DNA of 64,000 nucleotides from Streptomyces olivaceoviridis (GCF_014650115.1 NZ_BMUI01000001.1:620001-684000), one strand, 5' to 3'. Positions 18,598 through 28,716 are shown, counted from the stretch's first letter. A program made the numbers and translations. The notes: generated by a model from the letters alone, not told the origin.

Positions 18598-19867
18598 AGC
18601 CCACGGCAAGACCTACGACTTCGTGGGGATCGGGCTCGGCCCCTTCAACCTCGGACTCGCCTGCCTCACCGAGCCGATCGCCGGACTGGACGGCGTCTTC
18701 CTGGAGTCCAAGCCCGACTTCGAGTGGCACGCCGGCATGTTCCTGGACGGCGCCCACCTCCAGACCCCGTTCATGTCGGACCTGGTCACCCTGGCCGACC
18801 CGACCTCGCCGTACTCCTTCCTGAACTACCTGAAGGAGAAGGGCAGACTGTACTCGTTCTACATCCGCGAGAACTTCTACCCGCTGCGGGTCGAGTACGA
18901 CGACTACTGCCGCTGGGCCGCGAACAAGCTGAGCGGCGTCCGCTTCGGCACCACGGTCACCGAGGTGACGTACGAGGACGAGCGGTACACCGTGCGCACC
19001 GGCGCCGGGGACACCTACCGGGCCCGGCACCTGGTCCTCGGCACCGGCACGGTCCCCTTCGTCCCGGAGGCATGTCAGGGGCTGGGCGGCGACTTCCTGC
19101 ACACCTCCCAGTACATGCACCGCAAGGCGGAGCTGCTGGAGAAGCGGTCCATCACGATCGTCGGCAGCGGCCAGAGCGCGGCCGAGATCTACCACGAACT
19201 GCTCGCCGGGATCGACGTCCACGGCTACCGGCTCAACTGGGTCACCCGCTCCCCGCGGTTCTTCCCGCTGGAGTACACCAAGCTGACCCTGGAGATGACC
19301 TCCCCGGACTACGTCGACTACTTCCGGGCGCTGCCCGAGGAGACCCGCTACCGGCTGGAGAAGCAGCAGAAGGGCCTGTTCAAGGGCATCAACTCGGACC
19401 TCATCGACGCGATCTTCGACCTGCTGTACCAGAAGAACGTCGAGAGCGGCGACCGCCCGGTCCCCACCCGGCTGCTCACCAACTCCTCGCTGCGCGCGGC
19501 GACGTACCAGGACGGCACGTACACGCTCGGCTTCCACCAGGACGAGCAGGGCAAGGACTTCGAGATCCGCACCGAGGGCCTGGTCCTGGCCACCGGCTAC
19601 CACTACACCCCGCCGGCCTTCCTCGCCCCGGTCCGCGACCGGCTCCGCTTCGACGGCCGCGGACGCTTCGACGTCGCCCGCAACTACTCCGTCGACGTCA
19701 CCGGCCGCGGGATCTTCCTCCAGAACGCCGGCGTGCACACCCACAGCATCACCAGCCCCGACCTGGGCATGGGCGCGTACCGGAACGCGTACATCATCCG
19801 GGAACTGCTCGGCACGGAGTACTACCCGGTGGAGAAGACCATCGCCTTCCAGGAGTTCGCGGTATGA
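18581..19867 (+). CDS. desB: cadaverine N-monooxygenase
   Basis: A 428-aa flavin-dependent N-hydroxylating monooxygenase (lysine/ornithine N-oxygenase family) producing N-hydroxycadaverine. FAD motif [12 protein letters not shown] near residue 16, NADPH motif [16 protein letters not shown] near residue 193, and the C-terminal [11 protein letters not shown] motif. Translation begins at TTG, 17 bp inside desA, with GGAGAG 6 nt upstream; the TTG start fits coupled translation. It overlaps desC by 4 bp. Confidence 0.95.
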   Translation: MTARPEAHGKTYDFVGIGLGPFNLGLACLTEPIAGLDGVFLESKPDFEWHAGMFLDGAHLQTPFMSDLVTLADPTSPYSFLNYLKEKGRLYSFYIRENFYPLRVEYDDYCRWAANKLSGVRFGTTVTEVTYEDERYTVRTGAGDTYRARHLVLGTGTVPFVPEACQGLGGDFLHTSQYMHRKAELLEKRSITIVGSGQSAAEIYHELLAGIDVHGYRLNWVTRSPRFFPLEYTKLTLEMTSPDYVDYFRALPEETRYRLEKQQKGLFKGINSDLIDAIFDLLYQKNVESGDRPVPTRLLTNSSLRAATYQDGTYTLGFHQDEQGKDFEIRTEGLVLATGYHYTPPAFLAPVRDRLRFDGRGRFDVARNYSVDVTGRGIFLQNAGVHTHSITSPDLGMGAYRNAYIIRELLGTEYYPVEKTIAFQEFAV

Positions 19868-20403
19868 CCGGCACGACCATGACCTTCACGTTCCGTCCCG
19901 TCGACCCGCTGACGGACGCCGAGCTGCTGCACTCCTGGGTCACCCACCCCAAGGCGGCCTTCTGGATGATGCAGGACGCGCGGCTGGAGGACGTCGAGCG
20001 CGCCTACATGGAGATCGCGGCGGACGAGCACCACGACGCCCTGCTCGGGCTGCGCGACGGCACGCCCGCCTTCCTGACGGAGAGGTACGACCCCGCGCAC
20101 CGGGAGCTGGCCGGGCTGTACGAGGCGCGGCCGGGCGATGTCGGGATGCACTTCCTGACCCCGGCCACCGACACCCCCGAGCACGGGTTCACCAGGGCCG
20201 TCATCACCGCCGTCATGGCCCGTCTCTTCGAGGACCCGGCGGTGCGGCGGGTCGTCGTCGAGCCGGACGTCCGCAACACGGCCGTGCACGCCCTGAACGC
20301 GGCCGTCGGGTTCGTGCCCGAGCGGGAGATCGACAAGCCGGAGAAGCGGGCGCTGCTGAGCTTCTGCACCCGCGAGCAGTTCGAGAAGGCGGTGACCGCA
20401 TGA
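19864..20403 (+). CDS. desC: N-hydroxycadaverine acyltransferase
   Basis: A 179-aa GNAT-fold acyltransferase of the IucB/RhbD type that transfers succinyl or acetyl groups from CoA to N-hydroxycadaverine. Motifs are [30 protein letters not shown] and the C-terminal [19 protein letters not shown], which is typical of siderophore acyltransferases. The ATG overlaps the desB stop (ATGA), and the gene itself overlaps desD in the same way. Confidence 0.94.
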   Translation: MTGTTMTFTFRPVDPLTDAELLHSWVTHPKAAFWMMQDARLEDVERAYMEIAADEHHDALLGLRDGTPAFLTERYDPAHRELAGLYEARPGDVGMHFLTPATDTPEHGFTRAVITAVMARLFEDPAVRRVVVEPDVRNTAVHALNAAVGFVPEREIDKPEKRALLSFCTREQFEKAVTA

Positions 20404-22169
20404 CCCTCGCCGACGCCGTGGCCCATCTGTCCCCCGAGCGCTGGGCGACCGCCAACCGGCTGCTGCTGCGCAAGGCGCTCGCCGAGTTCGCGCACGAGCG
20501 GCTGATCACGCCCGAGGAGGACGGCGGCCGGTACGTCGTCCGCAGCGACGACGGGCTCACCACCTACCGGTTCAGCGCCGTGCGCAGGGCCCTGGACCAC
20601 TGGGAGATCGACGCCGGCTCCCTCACCCGGCACCGCGAGAGCGCCGAACTCCCGTTGTCGGCGCTGGACTTCTTCATCGAGCTGAAGGAGTCGCTGGGAC
20701 TGAGCGACGAGATCCTGCCGGTCTACCTGGAGGAGATCTCCTCGACCCTCTCGGGCACCTGCTACAAGCTCACCAAGCCCCGCGTGACCTCGGCCGAGCT
20801 GGTCGACAGCGGCTTCCAGGCGATAGAGACCGGGATGACCGAGGGCCACCCGTGCTTCGTCGCGAACAACGGGCGGCTCGGCTTCGGTGTCCACGACTAC
20901 CTGTCGTACGCGCCGGAGACGGCGAGTCCGGTACGGCTGGTGTGGCTGGCCGCGCACCGCTCGCGGGCCGCGTTCACGGCCGGGACCGGGATCGAGTACG
21001 AGTCCTTCCTGCGGGACGAGCTCGGCGAGAAGACGGTGGAGCGGTTCCGTGCCGTCCTCACCGACCGGGGCCTGGACCCCGCCGACTACCTGTTCATCCC
21101 GGTCCACCCCTGGCAGTGGTGGAACAAGCTCAGCGTCACGTTCGCCGCCGAGGTGGCCCGCCGGCACCTGGTCTGCCTGGGCGAGGGCGACGACGAGTAC
21201 CTGGCCCAGCAGTCGATCCGCACCTTCTTCAACACCAGCGACCCGCGCAAGCACTATGTGAAGACCGCCCTGTCGGTCCTCAACATGGGGTTCATGCGGG
21301 GCCTGTCCGCCGCCTACATGGAGGCGACCCCGGCCATCAACGACTGGCTGGCCCGGCTGATCGACGGCGACCCTGTGCTCAAGGCGACCGGCCTCACGAT
21401 CATCCGGGAGCGGGCCGCCGTCGGCTACCGGCACCTGGAGTACGAGCGGGCCACCGACCGCTACTCGCCGTACCGCAAGATGCTGGCCGCGCTGTGGCGG
21501 GAGAGCCCGGTGCCGTCGCTGCGGGACGGCGAGACCCTCGCCACCATGGCCTCGCTGCTGCACGTGGACGACGAGGGCGCCTCCTTCGCGGGCGCGCTGA
21601 TCGAACGCTCGGGCCTGGCCCCCACCGAGTGGCTGCGGCGGTACCTGCGGGCCTACTACACCCCGCTGCTGCACAGCTTCTACGCCTACGACCTGGTGTT
21701 CATGCCGCACGGCGAGAACACGATCCTGGTGCTGCGGGACGGGGCCGTGCAGCGGGCGGTCTACAAGGACATCGCCGAGGAGATCGCCGTCATGGACCCG
21801 GACGCGGCCCTGCCGCCGCAGGTGCGGCGGATCCGTGTCGAGGTCCCCGAGGACACGAAGCTGCTGTCCATCTTCACGGACGTCTTCGACTGCTTCTTCC
21901 GCTTCCTCGCCGCCCGCCTCGCCGCCGAGGGCGTCCTGGAGGAGGACGGCTTCTGGCGCACGGTCGCCGAGGTCACCCGCGAGTACCAGGAGGCGAACCC
22001 CCAGCTGGCCGGCAGGTTCCGCCAGTACGACGTGTTCGCCCCCGAGTTCGCGCTGTCCTGCCTGAACCGTCTCCAGCTGCGCGACAACAGGCAGATGGTG
22101 GACCTCGCCGACCCGTCCGGCGCGCTCCAGCTCGTCGGCACCCTGAAGAACCCGATCGCCGGGTTCTGA
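20400..22169 (+). CDS. desD: NRPS-independent siderophore synthetase
   Basis: A 589-aa IucA/IucC-family synthetase that uses ATP to oligomerise and cyclise N-hydroxy-N-succinylcadaverine into desferrioxamines. The family motifs GHPCFVANNGRLGFG, IPVHPWQWWNKL, RTFFNTSDPRKHYVKTALSV (split at KH) and MPHGENTILVLRDG are visible. The length is typical. It is last in the operon and followed by a strong terminator. Confidence 0.96.
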   Translation: MTLADAVAHLSPERWATANRLLLRKALAEFAHERLITPEEDGGRYVVRSDDGLTTYRFSAVRRALDHWEIDAGSLTRHRESAELPLSALDFFIELKESLGLSDEILPVYLEEISSTLSGTCYKLTKPRVTSAELVDSGFQAIETGMTEGHPCFVANNGRLGFGVHDYLSYAPETASPVRLVWLAAHRSRAAFTAGTGIEYESFLRDELGEKTVERFRAVLTDRGLDPADYLFIPVHPWQWWNKLSVTFAAEVARRHLVCLGEGDDEYLAQQSIRTFFNTSDPRKHYVKTALSVLNMGFMRGLSAAYMEATPAINDWLARLIDGDPVLKATGLTIIRERAAVGYRHLEYERATDRYSPYRKMLAALWRESPVPSLRDGETLATMASLLHVDDEGASFAGALIERSGLAPTEWLRRYLRAYYTPLLHSFYAYDLVFMPHGENTILVLRDGAVQRAVYKDIAEEIAVMDPDAALPPQVRRIRVEVPEDTKLLSIFTDVFDCFFRFLAARLAAEGVLEEDGFWRTVAEVTREYQEANPQLAGRFRQYDVFAPEFALSCLNRLQLRDNRQMVDLADPSGALQLVGTLKNPIAGF

Positions 22170-22183
22170 CGGCGCACGGAGCT

Positions 22184-22222
22184 GACGGGCACCCCGCGGT
22201 ACGGTCCTGCGGGGTGCCCGTC
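22184..22222. terminator. terminator between desD and the hexosaminidase
   Basis: A 14-bp perfect stem (GACGGGCACCCCGC with GCGGGGTGCCCGTC) and an 11-nt loop lie between two convergent genes and probably stop both transcripts. Confidence 0.8.
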
Positions 22223-22231
22223 GGATGTCGG

Positions 22232-23833
22232 TCAGCGGGCCGGCCAGGGCACCTGTGGTGAGCGGTAGTAGTGGATGCCGAGGGCGTCCCAGCGGGGGCC
22301 CTGGGCCGCCAGCCGGACCCGGTAGGCGTTCCAGTCGTGGGTGGCCGCCGGTGACCAGCCCAGCTCGGCCGCGCCGGCGAGCCGGGGGAACGCCATGTAC
22401 TCGATCTCGGCGGTGTCCGTCACGTTCTCCGTCCACAGGGGTGCCTCGACGCCCCGGACCGCGGAGGCCGGCGCCCCGGCGAGATAGGCGCCCGGATCCC
22501 AGTCGTAGGACCGCTTCACCTCGACCAGGCCCGCCCAGTCCTGACCGGGACCGGTGTCGCGCGTGTACTTCATGTCGAGGTAGGTCCGGTCGGCCGGGGA
22601 CAGGATCAGGCCCGTGCCGTTCCGGGCGGCCTGGGCGACCTGTGTCTTCTCGGCCGCGCTGGTGTCGTCCAGGCCCCAGTACTGGGCGAGGGCGCCCTTC
22701 GCCGGGTGCGCGCCGGTGAGCTGGTGCCAGCCGATGACGGTCTTGCCGTAGCGGGCGACGACCGGCTGCACCCGGTCCATGAACGTCACGTAGTCCGCGT
22801 GGCTGGTGGAGTGCGCCTCGTCGCCGCCGATGTGCAGATAGCGGCCGGGGGTGAGGGCGGCCAGCTCCCGGACGACGTCGTCCACGAAGTCGTAGGTGGC
22901 CTTCTCGGACACGCACAGCGAGCTGAAGCCGACCTCGGTCCCGGTGTACAGCGGGGGTGCCACGCCGTCGCAGTTGAGCCGCGCGTAGGAGGCGAGGGCC
23001 GCGTTGGTGTGGCCGGGCATGTCGATCTCGGGCACGACCTCCAGGTAGCGGGAGGCCGCGTACCGCACGATCTCCCGGTAGTCGGCCTTGGTGTAGTGGC
23101 CGCCCGGGCCGCCGCCGACCTGGGTGGAGCCGCCGTAGGAGGCCAGGCGCGGCCAGGAGTCGACCGCGATGCGCCAGCCCTGGTCGTCGCTGAGGTGCAG
23201 ATGCAGCTCGTTGACCTTGTAGAGCGCCAACTGGTCGATGTACCGCTTCACTTGGGCAACCGTGAAGAAGTGCCGGGAGACGTCGAGCATGGCGCCCCGG
23301 TAGGCGTAGCGGGGACGGTCCCGCACGGTGCCGCCGGCGACCGGCCAGGGACCGGGCTGGACGGTCTTCTTCTCGACGGCCGCCGGGAGGAGCTGGCGCA
23401 GGGTCTGGACGCCGTGGAAGAGGCCGGCGGGGGTGCGCGCGGTGAGGGTGACACCGCTCGCGCCGCTGTGCAGCCGGTAGCCCTCGGCGCCGAAGTCGCC
23501 CCGCGTCAGGCTGAGTCGGATGCCGCCGGTGCCGTGGTCGGTGACCGGCAGCGGATAGCCGGTGGCCGGGCGCAGCAGTGCGGCCAGGTAGCCGCCGACG
23601 CGGCGGACCTCGGCCGATCCGTCGACGCGGACCCGGGTGTCCCGGGTGATGCGGTACGGCGTTCCGCCGGGCGTGACCGAGGCGGGGGCCGGGACCACCC
23701 GGTCCAGGGGGGTCGGGGCGGCGGCCTGCGCCGTGTGGTCCGCGCCGAGGGTGGCGACGCCGGCCGCCGCGAGCAGCAGCAGGGAACCGAGGACGTGGGT
23801 CAGGCGGGGAGTCGTGCTGTGGTTCCGTCTCAC
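22232..23833 (-). CDS. secreted beta-N-acetylhexosaminidase (GH20)
   Basis: A 533-aa GH20 enzyme that releases N-acetylglucosamine from chitin oligomers. The GTG start (AAGGGAG upstream) gives a signal peptide, LTHVLGSLLLLAAAGVATLG, cleaved around AQAA. The catalytic Asp-Glu pair is in HIGGDEAHS. Other GH20 motifs are YRGAMLDVSRHFFTV and KVNELHLHLSDDQGW. A DasR-like site lies 34 bp upstream of the start, consistent with control by glucosamine-6-phosphate through DasR. The equivalent S. coelicolor gene (SCO2786) is, as I recall, a DasR target. Confidence 0.93.
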   Translation of the reverse strand: MRRNHSTTPRLTHVLGSLLLLAAAGVATLGADHTAQAAAPTPLDRVVPAPASVTPGGTPYRITRDTRVRVDGSAEVRRVGGYLAALLRPATGYPLPVTDHGTGGIRLSLTRGDFGAEGYRLHSGASGVTLTARTPAGLFHGVQTLRQLLPAAVEKKTVQPGPWPVAGGTVRDRPRYAYRGAMLDVSRHFFTVAQVKRYIDQLALYKVNELHLHLSDDQGWRIAVDSWPRLASYGGSTQVGGGPGGHYTKADYREIVRYAASRYLEVVPEIDMPGHTNAALASYARLNCDGVAPPLYTGTEVGFSSLCVSEKATYDFVDDVVRELAALTPGRYLHIGGDEAHSTSHADYVTFMDRVQPVVARYGKTVIGWHQLTGAHPAKGALAQYWGLDDTSAAEKTQVAQAARNGTGLILSPADRTYLDMKYTRDTGPGQDWAGLVEVKRSYDWDPGAYLAGAPASAVRGVEAPLWTENVTDTAEIEYMAFPRLAGAAELGWSPAATHDWNAYRVRLAAQGPRWDALGIHYYRSPQVPWPAR

Positions 23834-23866
23834 AAGCGCTCCCTTCGGAAGGGGGTGACCGTCAGA

Positions 23867-23882
23867 CTTGGTCGAGACCACT
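23867..23882. promoter_or_regulatory. DasR-responsive element (dre)
   Basis: CTTGGTCGAGACCACT matches 13 of 16 positions of the dre consensus ACTGGTCTAGACCACT. It lies in the 79-bp divergent gap, 34 bp upstream of the hexosaminidase start and 31 bp before the DUF4429 gene. Confidence 0.8.
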
Positions 23883-23912
23883 GTCCCGCAGATCGGGTGG
23901 AACAATCCCCGC

Positions 23913-24785
23913 ATGGCGGAAATCATCCAGAAGGACGGTACTTGGGCCTTCGACGGGGACGCCCTGCGCCTCACCCCGGGCCGGGACAAGAACGTGGGCC
24001 TGCTCCGCCGCGAGCTGGGCGAACTCATCGTACCGCTCGGCGCGTTGGCCGGTGTCTCCTTCGAACAGGGCCGGAAGTCGGGGCGGCTCAGGCTGCGGCT
24101 GCGCGCCGGCGCCGACCCGCTGCTGCACGCCACCGGTGGCCGGCTCGCCGAGCCGCACGACCCGTACCGGCTGACGGTGGAGCCCGACCGCTACGGCGTC
24201 GCCGAGTACGTCGCCGACGAGGTGCGCGACGCCCTGCTGCTGGACGGGGTGTCGCCGGAGCCGGTCGACGGGTACCTGCTGCCGGGCCCGTCCGTGCCGG
24301 TGTCCGCCTCGGCCGGGGACGGCACGGCGGGCTTCGACGGGGAGCGCGTGCGGCTGGAGTGGAACTGGAAGACCGAGGAGGCCAAGGCCGCCGCCGGGCC
24401 GCGCACGATCCCCCTCGCGGACATCACCGGCGTCGAGTGGCAGCCGGCGGTCGGCCTGGAGAACGGGCACCTGCGGTTCCTGGTGCGCGGCGCCCCGGTC
24501 GCCGCACCGCCCAAGTACGACCCGAACGCGGTCGAGCTGTGGGGCTTCAAGAGGGATCCGCTGATGGCCCTGGTCGCGGCGGCGGTGCAGGCGCGCCTGC
24601 CGCATCCCTCGGCGGCGGAGCCGGACGTGCGGCAGGTCGCGCCCCCGCCGGCCGGCGAGCCCGCCGGGGACGACCACGACGTGCTGCTGCGCCGGCTGCG
24701 CGAGCTGGGTGAGCTGCACCGCGACGGGGTGCTGACGGACGAGGAGTTCGCCCTGGCCAAGCGGGCGGTCCTCAAGCGCCTGTGA
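23913..24785 (+). CDS. DUF4429 / SHOCT-domain protein
   Basis: A 290-aa soluble protein. Two similar halves (starting near DGTWAFDGDALRLTPGR and GTAGFDGERVRLEWN) match the actinobacterial DUF4429 domain, a PH-like fold. Residues about 258-290, LLRRLRELGELHRDGVLTDE then EFALAKRAVLKRL, are a SHOCT domain. No enzymatic residues are evident. The start is the first ATG consistent with the domain; its ribosome site is weak. It is divergent from the hexosaminidase and shares its regulatory gap. Function unknown. Confidence 0.8.
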   Translation: MAEIIQKDGTWAFDGDALRLTPGRDKNVGLLRRELGELIVPLGALAGVSFEQGRKSGRLRLRLRAGADPLLHATGGRLAEPHDPYRLTVEPDRYGVAEYVADEVRDALLLDGVSPEPVDGYLLPGPSVPVSASAGDGTAGFDGERVRLEWNWKTEEAKAAAGPRTIPLADITGVEWQPAVGLENGHLRFLVRGAPVAAPPKYDPNAVELWGFKRDPLMALVAAAVQARLPHPSAAEPDVRQVAPPPAGEPAGDDHDVLLRRLRELGELHRDGVLTDEEFALAKRAVLKRL

Positions 24786-24837
24786 GGAAGGCGCCGGCGA
24801 TAGAAGCGCCGGTGGGGACCGCCCGCTCGCCCGGGGC

Positions 24838-26418
24838 CTACTTGGCCGTGCGGGACACCGTGAAGTGGTCGATGCGGTCGCCGGTCTCGGCGATGCCCGA
24901 CACCGTCAGCGTGGTCTGCCGGCCCTTCGGCGCGGGGGCGACGTCCACGCGCAGGAAGGAGTAGTTGAGGTAACGCACCCGGGACCAGGTGACGGTCTCG
25001 TTGACCTTGCCGTCCTTGGTGTTGACGAACGAGGCCACGGAGTCGGTCTCGTGCTCGTGCCCCTCGTAGGAGTCCGGCGCGGAGAACGCGTACAGGCTGC
25101 GGCCGGCGGCGCCCGCGGTGACGTAGACCACGCCGTCGGTCTCGGGGTAGGCCGTGCCGCCGATCGGCAGCTTCTTGGTGACCTTGCCCGCCTTGATGAC
25201 GTCGGTGCGCTCGTACTGGTGGTTGTGGCCGTTGATGACCAGGTCCACCGTGTACTTCTCGAACAGCGGCACCCACTCCTGGCGCACTCCCCCCTCCGAG
25301 GCGTGCGCGGTGGAGGTGCAGTAGGCGCAGTGGTGGAAGAAGACGACGATGAAGTCGACGTCCTTGGCGGCGCGGAACTTCTTCAGCCGGCCTTCCAGCC
25401 ACGTGGTCTGGGTTCCTCCGGATATGCCCAGGTTCGCCGGGATCTCGAAGGAGACGTCGTTGGCGTCGAGCGAGATGACCGCCGTGTTGCCGTAGACGAA
25501 GGAGTAGACGCCCGGCAGGTTCTTCTTGTCGGGGCCGTTGTCCGGGAGGGTCCAGCGGGCCTCCTCGCCGCCGTAGCCGTTGGGCGAGTACCAGGCCTCC
25601 ATGTCGTGGTTGCCGTACGCGGGCATCCACGGGATCTGCTTGGCGACCGACTCGGTCTGGGCGAGGAAGGAGTCCCAGGTGCGCGAGTCGAAGCCGGTGT
25701 CGGCGGTCTTGCCGGCGCCGGCCGGGTCGGCGTAGGCGATGTCGCCGGCGTGCAGGTGGAAGGCCGGGTTCTGACCGAGGAGCAGGCTGTTGTTGGCCAG
25801 GCCGTGGTAGCCGACGCCCTCGTCGCCGAAGGCGGTGAAGGTGAACGGCGCCTTGTGGGCGGGGGCGGTGGTGAACGTGCCGACCGTGCCCAGCAGGTGC
25901 GGCTCGGCCGGGTCGAAGCCCTCGTGGCCGACGCCGTAGTAGTAGGTCTTGCCGGGGCGCAGGTGGGTCAGCTTGGCGTGCAGGTAGTACTGGGTGTGGT
26001 CGCCGCTCGCGCCGACACCGGCCGGGGTGTAGAGGGTGCGGACCTCGGCGTCGATCTTGCGCGAGAGGTCCCAGGGGTGGGCGCCGACGCGGATGAACGG
26101 CTTCTTGACGGCGACCGGGACCTGCCAGGAGACGGTGATCTCGGTGCGCGGGTCGTTGCCCCAGGCCAGGTGGCGGCCGAAGGGGGCGACGAGGGCGCCG
26201 TCGACGTGCTGGGCGGCGGGGGCGGTTTGCCTGGTCGGCACGGCCGCCTGGGCGGTGGCGCCCGGCACGAACGCGCCACCCGCCACGGCGCCCAGCGTGA
26301 CCGCGCCGCCCCTGATCATGGTGCGCCGCGAGAATCTGGCGCGCAGGTACTCATGCTGCTCGGCCATGCTCATGCGCGCGGCCAGCTTCTCGGGTACTCC
26401 CATACGAGGAATGTCCAT
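24838..26418 (-). CDS. secreted purple-acid-type metallophosphatase
   Basis: A 526-aa exported phosphoesterase. The N-terminus has a Tat signal (RARFSRRTMIRGGAVTLGAV, ending GATAQAA). Residues about 75-190 are a fibronectin-like purple acid phosphatase N-domain (TEITVSWQVPVAVKKPFIRV, LTHLRPGKTYYYGVGH). The metallophosphatase core follows: TAFGDEG, HAGDIAYAD, YGNHDMEAW, VVFFHH and VINGHNHQYERT, giving all usual metal ligands. An internal ATG at 26403 is an alternative start. It should release phosphate from organic phosphates outside the cell. No PHO box was identified. Confidence 0.85.
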   Translation of the reverse strand: MDIPRMGVPEKLAARMSMAEQHEYLRARFSRRTMIRGGAVTLGAVAGGAFVPGATAQAAVPTRQTAPAAQHVDGALVAPFGRHLAWGNDPRTEITVSWQVPVAVKKPFIRVGAHPWDLSRKIDAEVRTLYTPAGVGASGDHTQYYLHAKLTHLRPGKTYYYGVGHEGFDPAEPHLLGTVGTFTTAPAHKAPFTFTAFGDEGVGYHGLANNSLLLGQNPAFHLHAGDIAYADPAGAGKTADTGFDSRTWDSFLAQTESVAKQIPWMPAYGNHDMEAWYSPNGYGGEEARWTLPDNGPDKKNLPGVYSFVYGNTAVISLDANDVSFEIPANLGISGGTQTTWLEGRLKKFRAAKDVDFIVVFFHHCAYCTSTAHASEGGVRQEWVPLFEKYTVDLVINGHNHQYERTDVIKAGKVTKKLPIGGTAYPETDGVVYVTAGAAGRSLYAFSAPDSYEGHEHETDSVASFVNTKDGKVNETVTWSRVRYLNYSFLRVDVAPAPKGRQTTLTVSGIAETGDRIDHFTVSRTAK

Positions 26419-26568
26419 GACGTCTGAAACTCGTCTGTTCGGGCAACGAGTCGCAGGACGCGGGATGGACAGCTCGCGAACAGAGCCCCATAAGAGTTTC
26501 AACAGCCGCTTGCCCGGAATCGGGCACGATTCTTGCGAAACGGGCTCCGGTACTCCAGGATCTACCGG

Positions 26569-26826
26569 GTGCACGACGAACTTCTTGATCACCTGACGCG
26601 GTCCACGCCCCTCAGCCGGGGCGAGGCGCTGCGTGTGGTCCAGGACGTGCTCGCCTACTTCGACGAGACGATCCAGGAGTTCGTCCGCCGCCGCCACCGC
26701 GAACTCCAGGCCCAGGGCCTGGTGAACGCGGAGATCTTCGAACGGATCGGGGCGGACCTGAAGTACCGGGCGGTGGCGCCGCCGGAGCTGACGCTCAGGC
26801 AGCTGCGCCGCATGGTCTACGGCTGA
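26569..26826 (+). CDS. small conserved actinobacterial protein, 85 aa
   Basis: VHDELLDHLTRSTPLSRGEA onward; a soluble, highly charged helical protein ending LRQLRRMVYG. A GTG start with AGGA about 9 nt upstream was preferred. A TTG at 26533 would add 12 residues. It lies 62 bp before glmS in the same direction. I recognise a conserved hypothetical family, but no function. Its codon bias matches its neighbours. Confidence 0.6.
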   Translation: MHDELLDHLTRSTPLSRGEALRVVQDVLAYFDETIQEFVRRRHRELQAQGLVNAEIFERIGADLKYRAVAPPELTLRQLRRMVYG

Positions 26827-26888
26827 AACCAGCCGGAACCCGGCCGGCGGCAGCCCGGCCCAGCGACAGCCAAGGGATACCTCTATAC

Positions 26889-28706
26889 ATGTGCGGAATC
26901 GTCGGATACATCGGGAAGCGTGACGTCGCTCCTCTCCTCCTGGAGGGCCTCCAGCGCCTGGAGTACCGCGGCTACGACTCCGCGGGCGTCGTCGTCACCT
27001 CCCCGAAGACGCCCGGCCTGAAGATGGTCAAGGCCAAGGGCCGGGTGCGCGACCTGGAGGCCAAGGTCCCGGCGCGCTTCAAGGGCACCACCGGCATCGC
27101 CCACACCCGCTGGGCCACCCACGGCGCTCCGTCCGACGTCAACGCCCACCCGCACATGTCGGCCGACAACAAGGTCGCCGTCGTCCACAACGGCATCATC
27201 GACAACGCCGCCGACCTGCGCCGCAAGCTGGAGGCCGACGGCGTCGAGTTCCTCTCCGAGACCGACACCGAGGTCCTCACCCACCTGATCGCCCGCTCGC
27301 AGGCCGAGAAGCTGGAGGACAAGGTCCGCGAGGCCCTGCGGGTGGTCGAGGGCACGTACGGCATCGCGGTCATGCACGCCGACTTCTCCGACCGCGTCGT
27401 GGTGGCCCGCAACGGCTCCCCGGTCGTCCTCGGCATCGGCGAGAAGGAGATGTTCGTCGCGTCGGACATCGCCGCCCTGGTCGCCCACACCCGGCAGATA
27501 GTGACGCTGGACGACGGCGAGATGGCCACCCTCAAGGCCGACGACTTCCGCACGTACACCACCGAGGGCACCCGCACCTCGGCCGAGCCGACCACCGTGG
27601 AGTGGGAGGCGGCCTCCTACGACATGGGCGGCCACGACACCTACATGCACAAGGAGATCCACGAGCAGGCCGACGCCGTGGACCGCGTGCTGCGCGGCCG
27701 CATCGACGACCGCTTCTCCACCGTGCACCTGGGCGGCCTCAACCTGGACGCCCGCGAGGCCCGGCAGATCCGCCGCGTGAAGATCCTCGGCTGCGGCACC
27801 TCGTACCACGCGGGCATGATCGGCGCCCAGATGATCGAGGAGCTGGCCCGCATCCCCGCCGACGCCGAGCCCGCCTCCGAGTTCCGCTACCGCAACGCGG
27901 TCGTCGACCCCGACACCCTGTACATCGCGGTCTCCCAGTCCGGTGAGACGTACGACGTCCTGGCCGCCGTGCAGGAGCTGAAGCGCAAGGGCGCCCGGGT
28001 CCTCGGCGTGGTCAACGTCGTCGGCTCGGCGATCGCCCGCGAGGCCGACGGCGGCATCTACGTCCACGCGGGCCCCGAGGTCTGCGTGGTCTCCACGAAG
28101 TGCTTCACCAACACCACGGTCGCCTTCGCGCTGCTCGCCCTGCACCTCGGCCGCACCCGCGACCTCTCGGTCCGCGACGGCAAGCGGATCATCGAGGGCC
28201 TGCGCAAGCTGCCCCAGCAGATCACCGAGATCCTGGACCAGGAGGAGGAGATCAAGAAGCTGGCGGAGAGCTACGCCGACGCCCGCTCGATGCTCTTCAT
28301 CGGCCGCGTCCGGGGCTACCCGGTGGCCCGCGAGGCCTCCCTGAAGCTCAAGGAGGTCTCCTACATCCACGCCGAGGCCTACCCCGCCTCCGAGCTGAAG
28401 CACGGCCCGCTGGCCCTCATCGAGCCGGCCCTGCCCACGGTCGCGATCGTCCCCGACGACGACCTGCTGGAGAAGAACCGCGCGGCCCTGGAGGAGATCA
28501 AGGCCCGCGAGGGCAAGATCCTGGCGGTCGCCCACCAGCACCAGGAGAAGGCGGACCAGACGATCCTCGTCCCGAAGAACGAGGACGAGCTGGACCCGAT
28601 CCTGATGGGCATCCCCCTCCAGCTCCTGGCGTACCACACGGCGAAGGCCCTGGGCCGGGACATAGACAAGCCGCGGAACCTCGCCAAGTCGGTGACGGTC
28701 GAGTAG
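26889..28706 (+). CDS. glmS: glutamine-fructose-6-phosphate aminotransferase
   Basis: A 605-aa GlmS that makes glucosamine-6-phosphate for cell-wall precursors. The N-terminal glutaminase begins MCGIVGYIGKRDVAPLLLEG with the catalytic Cys next to the start Met. Further motifs are RGYDSAGV, HTRWATHG and HNGIIDN. Two SIS sugar-isomerase domains follow (LGCGTSYHAG, SQSGETYDVLAA, YIHAEAYPASELKHGPLALI), and the C-terminus ends KPRNLAKSVTVE. AAGGGA lies upstream. Streptomycetes commonly carry two glmS genes; this locus corresponds to glmS2 of S. coelicolor, as I recall. No glmS ribozyme is visible. Confidence 0.95.
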   Translation: MCGIVGYIGKRDVAPLLLEGLQRLEYRGYDSAGVVVTSPKTPGLKMVKAKGRVRDLEAKVPARFKGTTGIAHTRWATHGAPSDVNAHPHMSADNKVAVVHNGIIDNAADLRRKLEADGVEFLSETDTEVLTHLIARSQAEKLEDKVREALRVVEGTYGIAVMHADFSDRVVVARNGSPVVLGIGEKEMFVASDIAALVAHTRQIVTLDDGEMATLKADDFRTYTTEGTRTSAEPTTVEWEAASYDMGGHDTYMHKEIHEQADAVDRVLRGRIDDRFSTVHLGGLNLDAREARQIRRVKILGCGTSYHAGMIGAQMIEELARIPADAEPASEFRYRNAVVDPDTLYIAVSQSGETYDVLAAVQELKRKGARVLGVVNVVGSAIAREADGGIYVHAGPEVCVVSTKCFTNTTVAFALLALHLGRTRDLSVRDGKRIIEGLRKLPQQITEILDQEEEIKKLAESYADARSMLFIGRVRGYPVAREASLKLKEVSYIHAEAYPASELKHGPLALIEPALPTVAIVPDDDLLEKNRAALEEIKAREGKILAVAHQHQEKADQTILVPKNEDELDPILMGIPLQLLAYHTAKALGRDIDKPRNLAKSVTVE

Positions 28707-28716
28707 CGGACAGAAC

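Noticed and set aside
26827..26888. A glmS ribozyme or riboswitch before glmS
   Set aside because: Only 62 bp of GC-rich sequence is present, too short and lacking the conserved core. Such ribozymes are not expected in streptomycetes.
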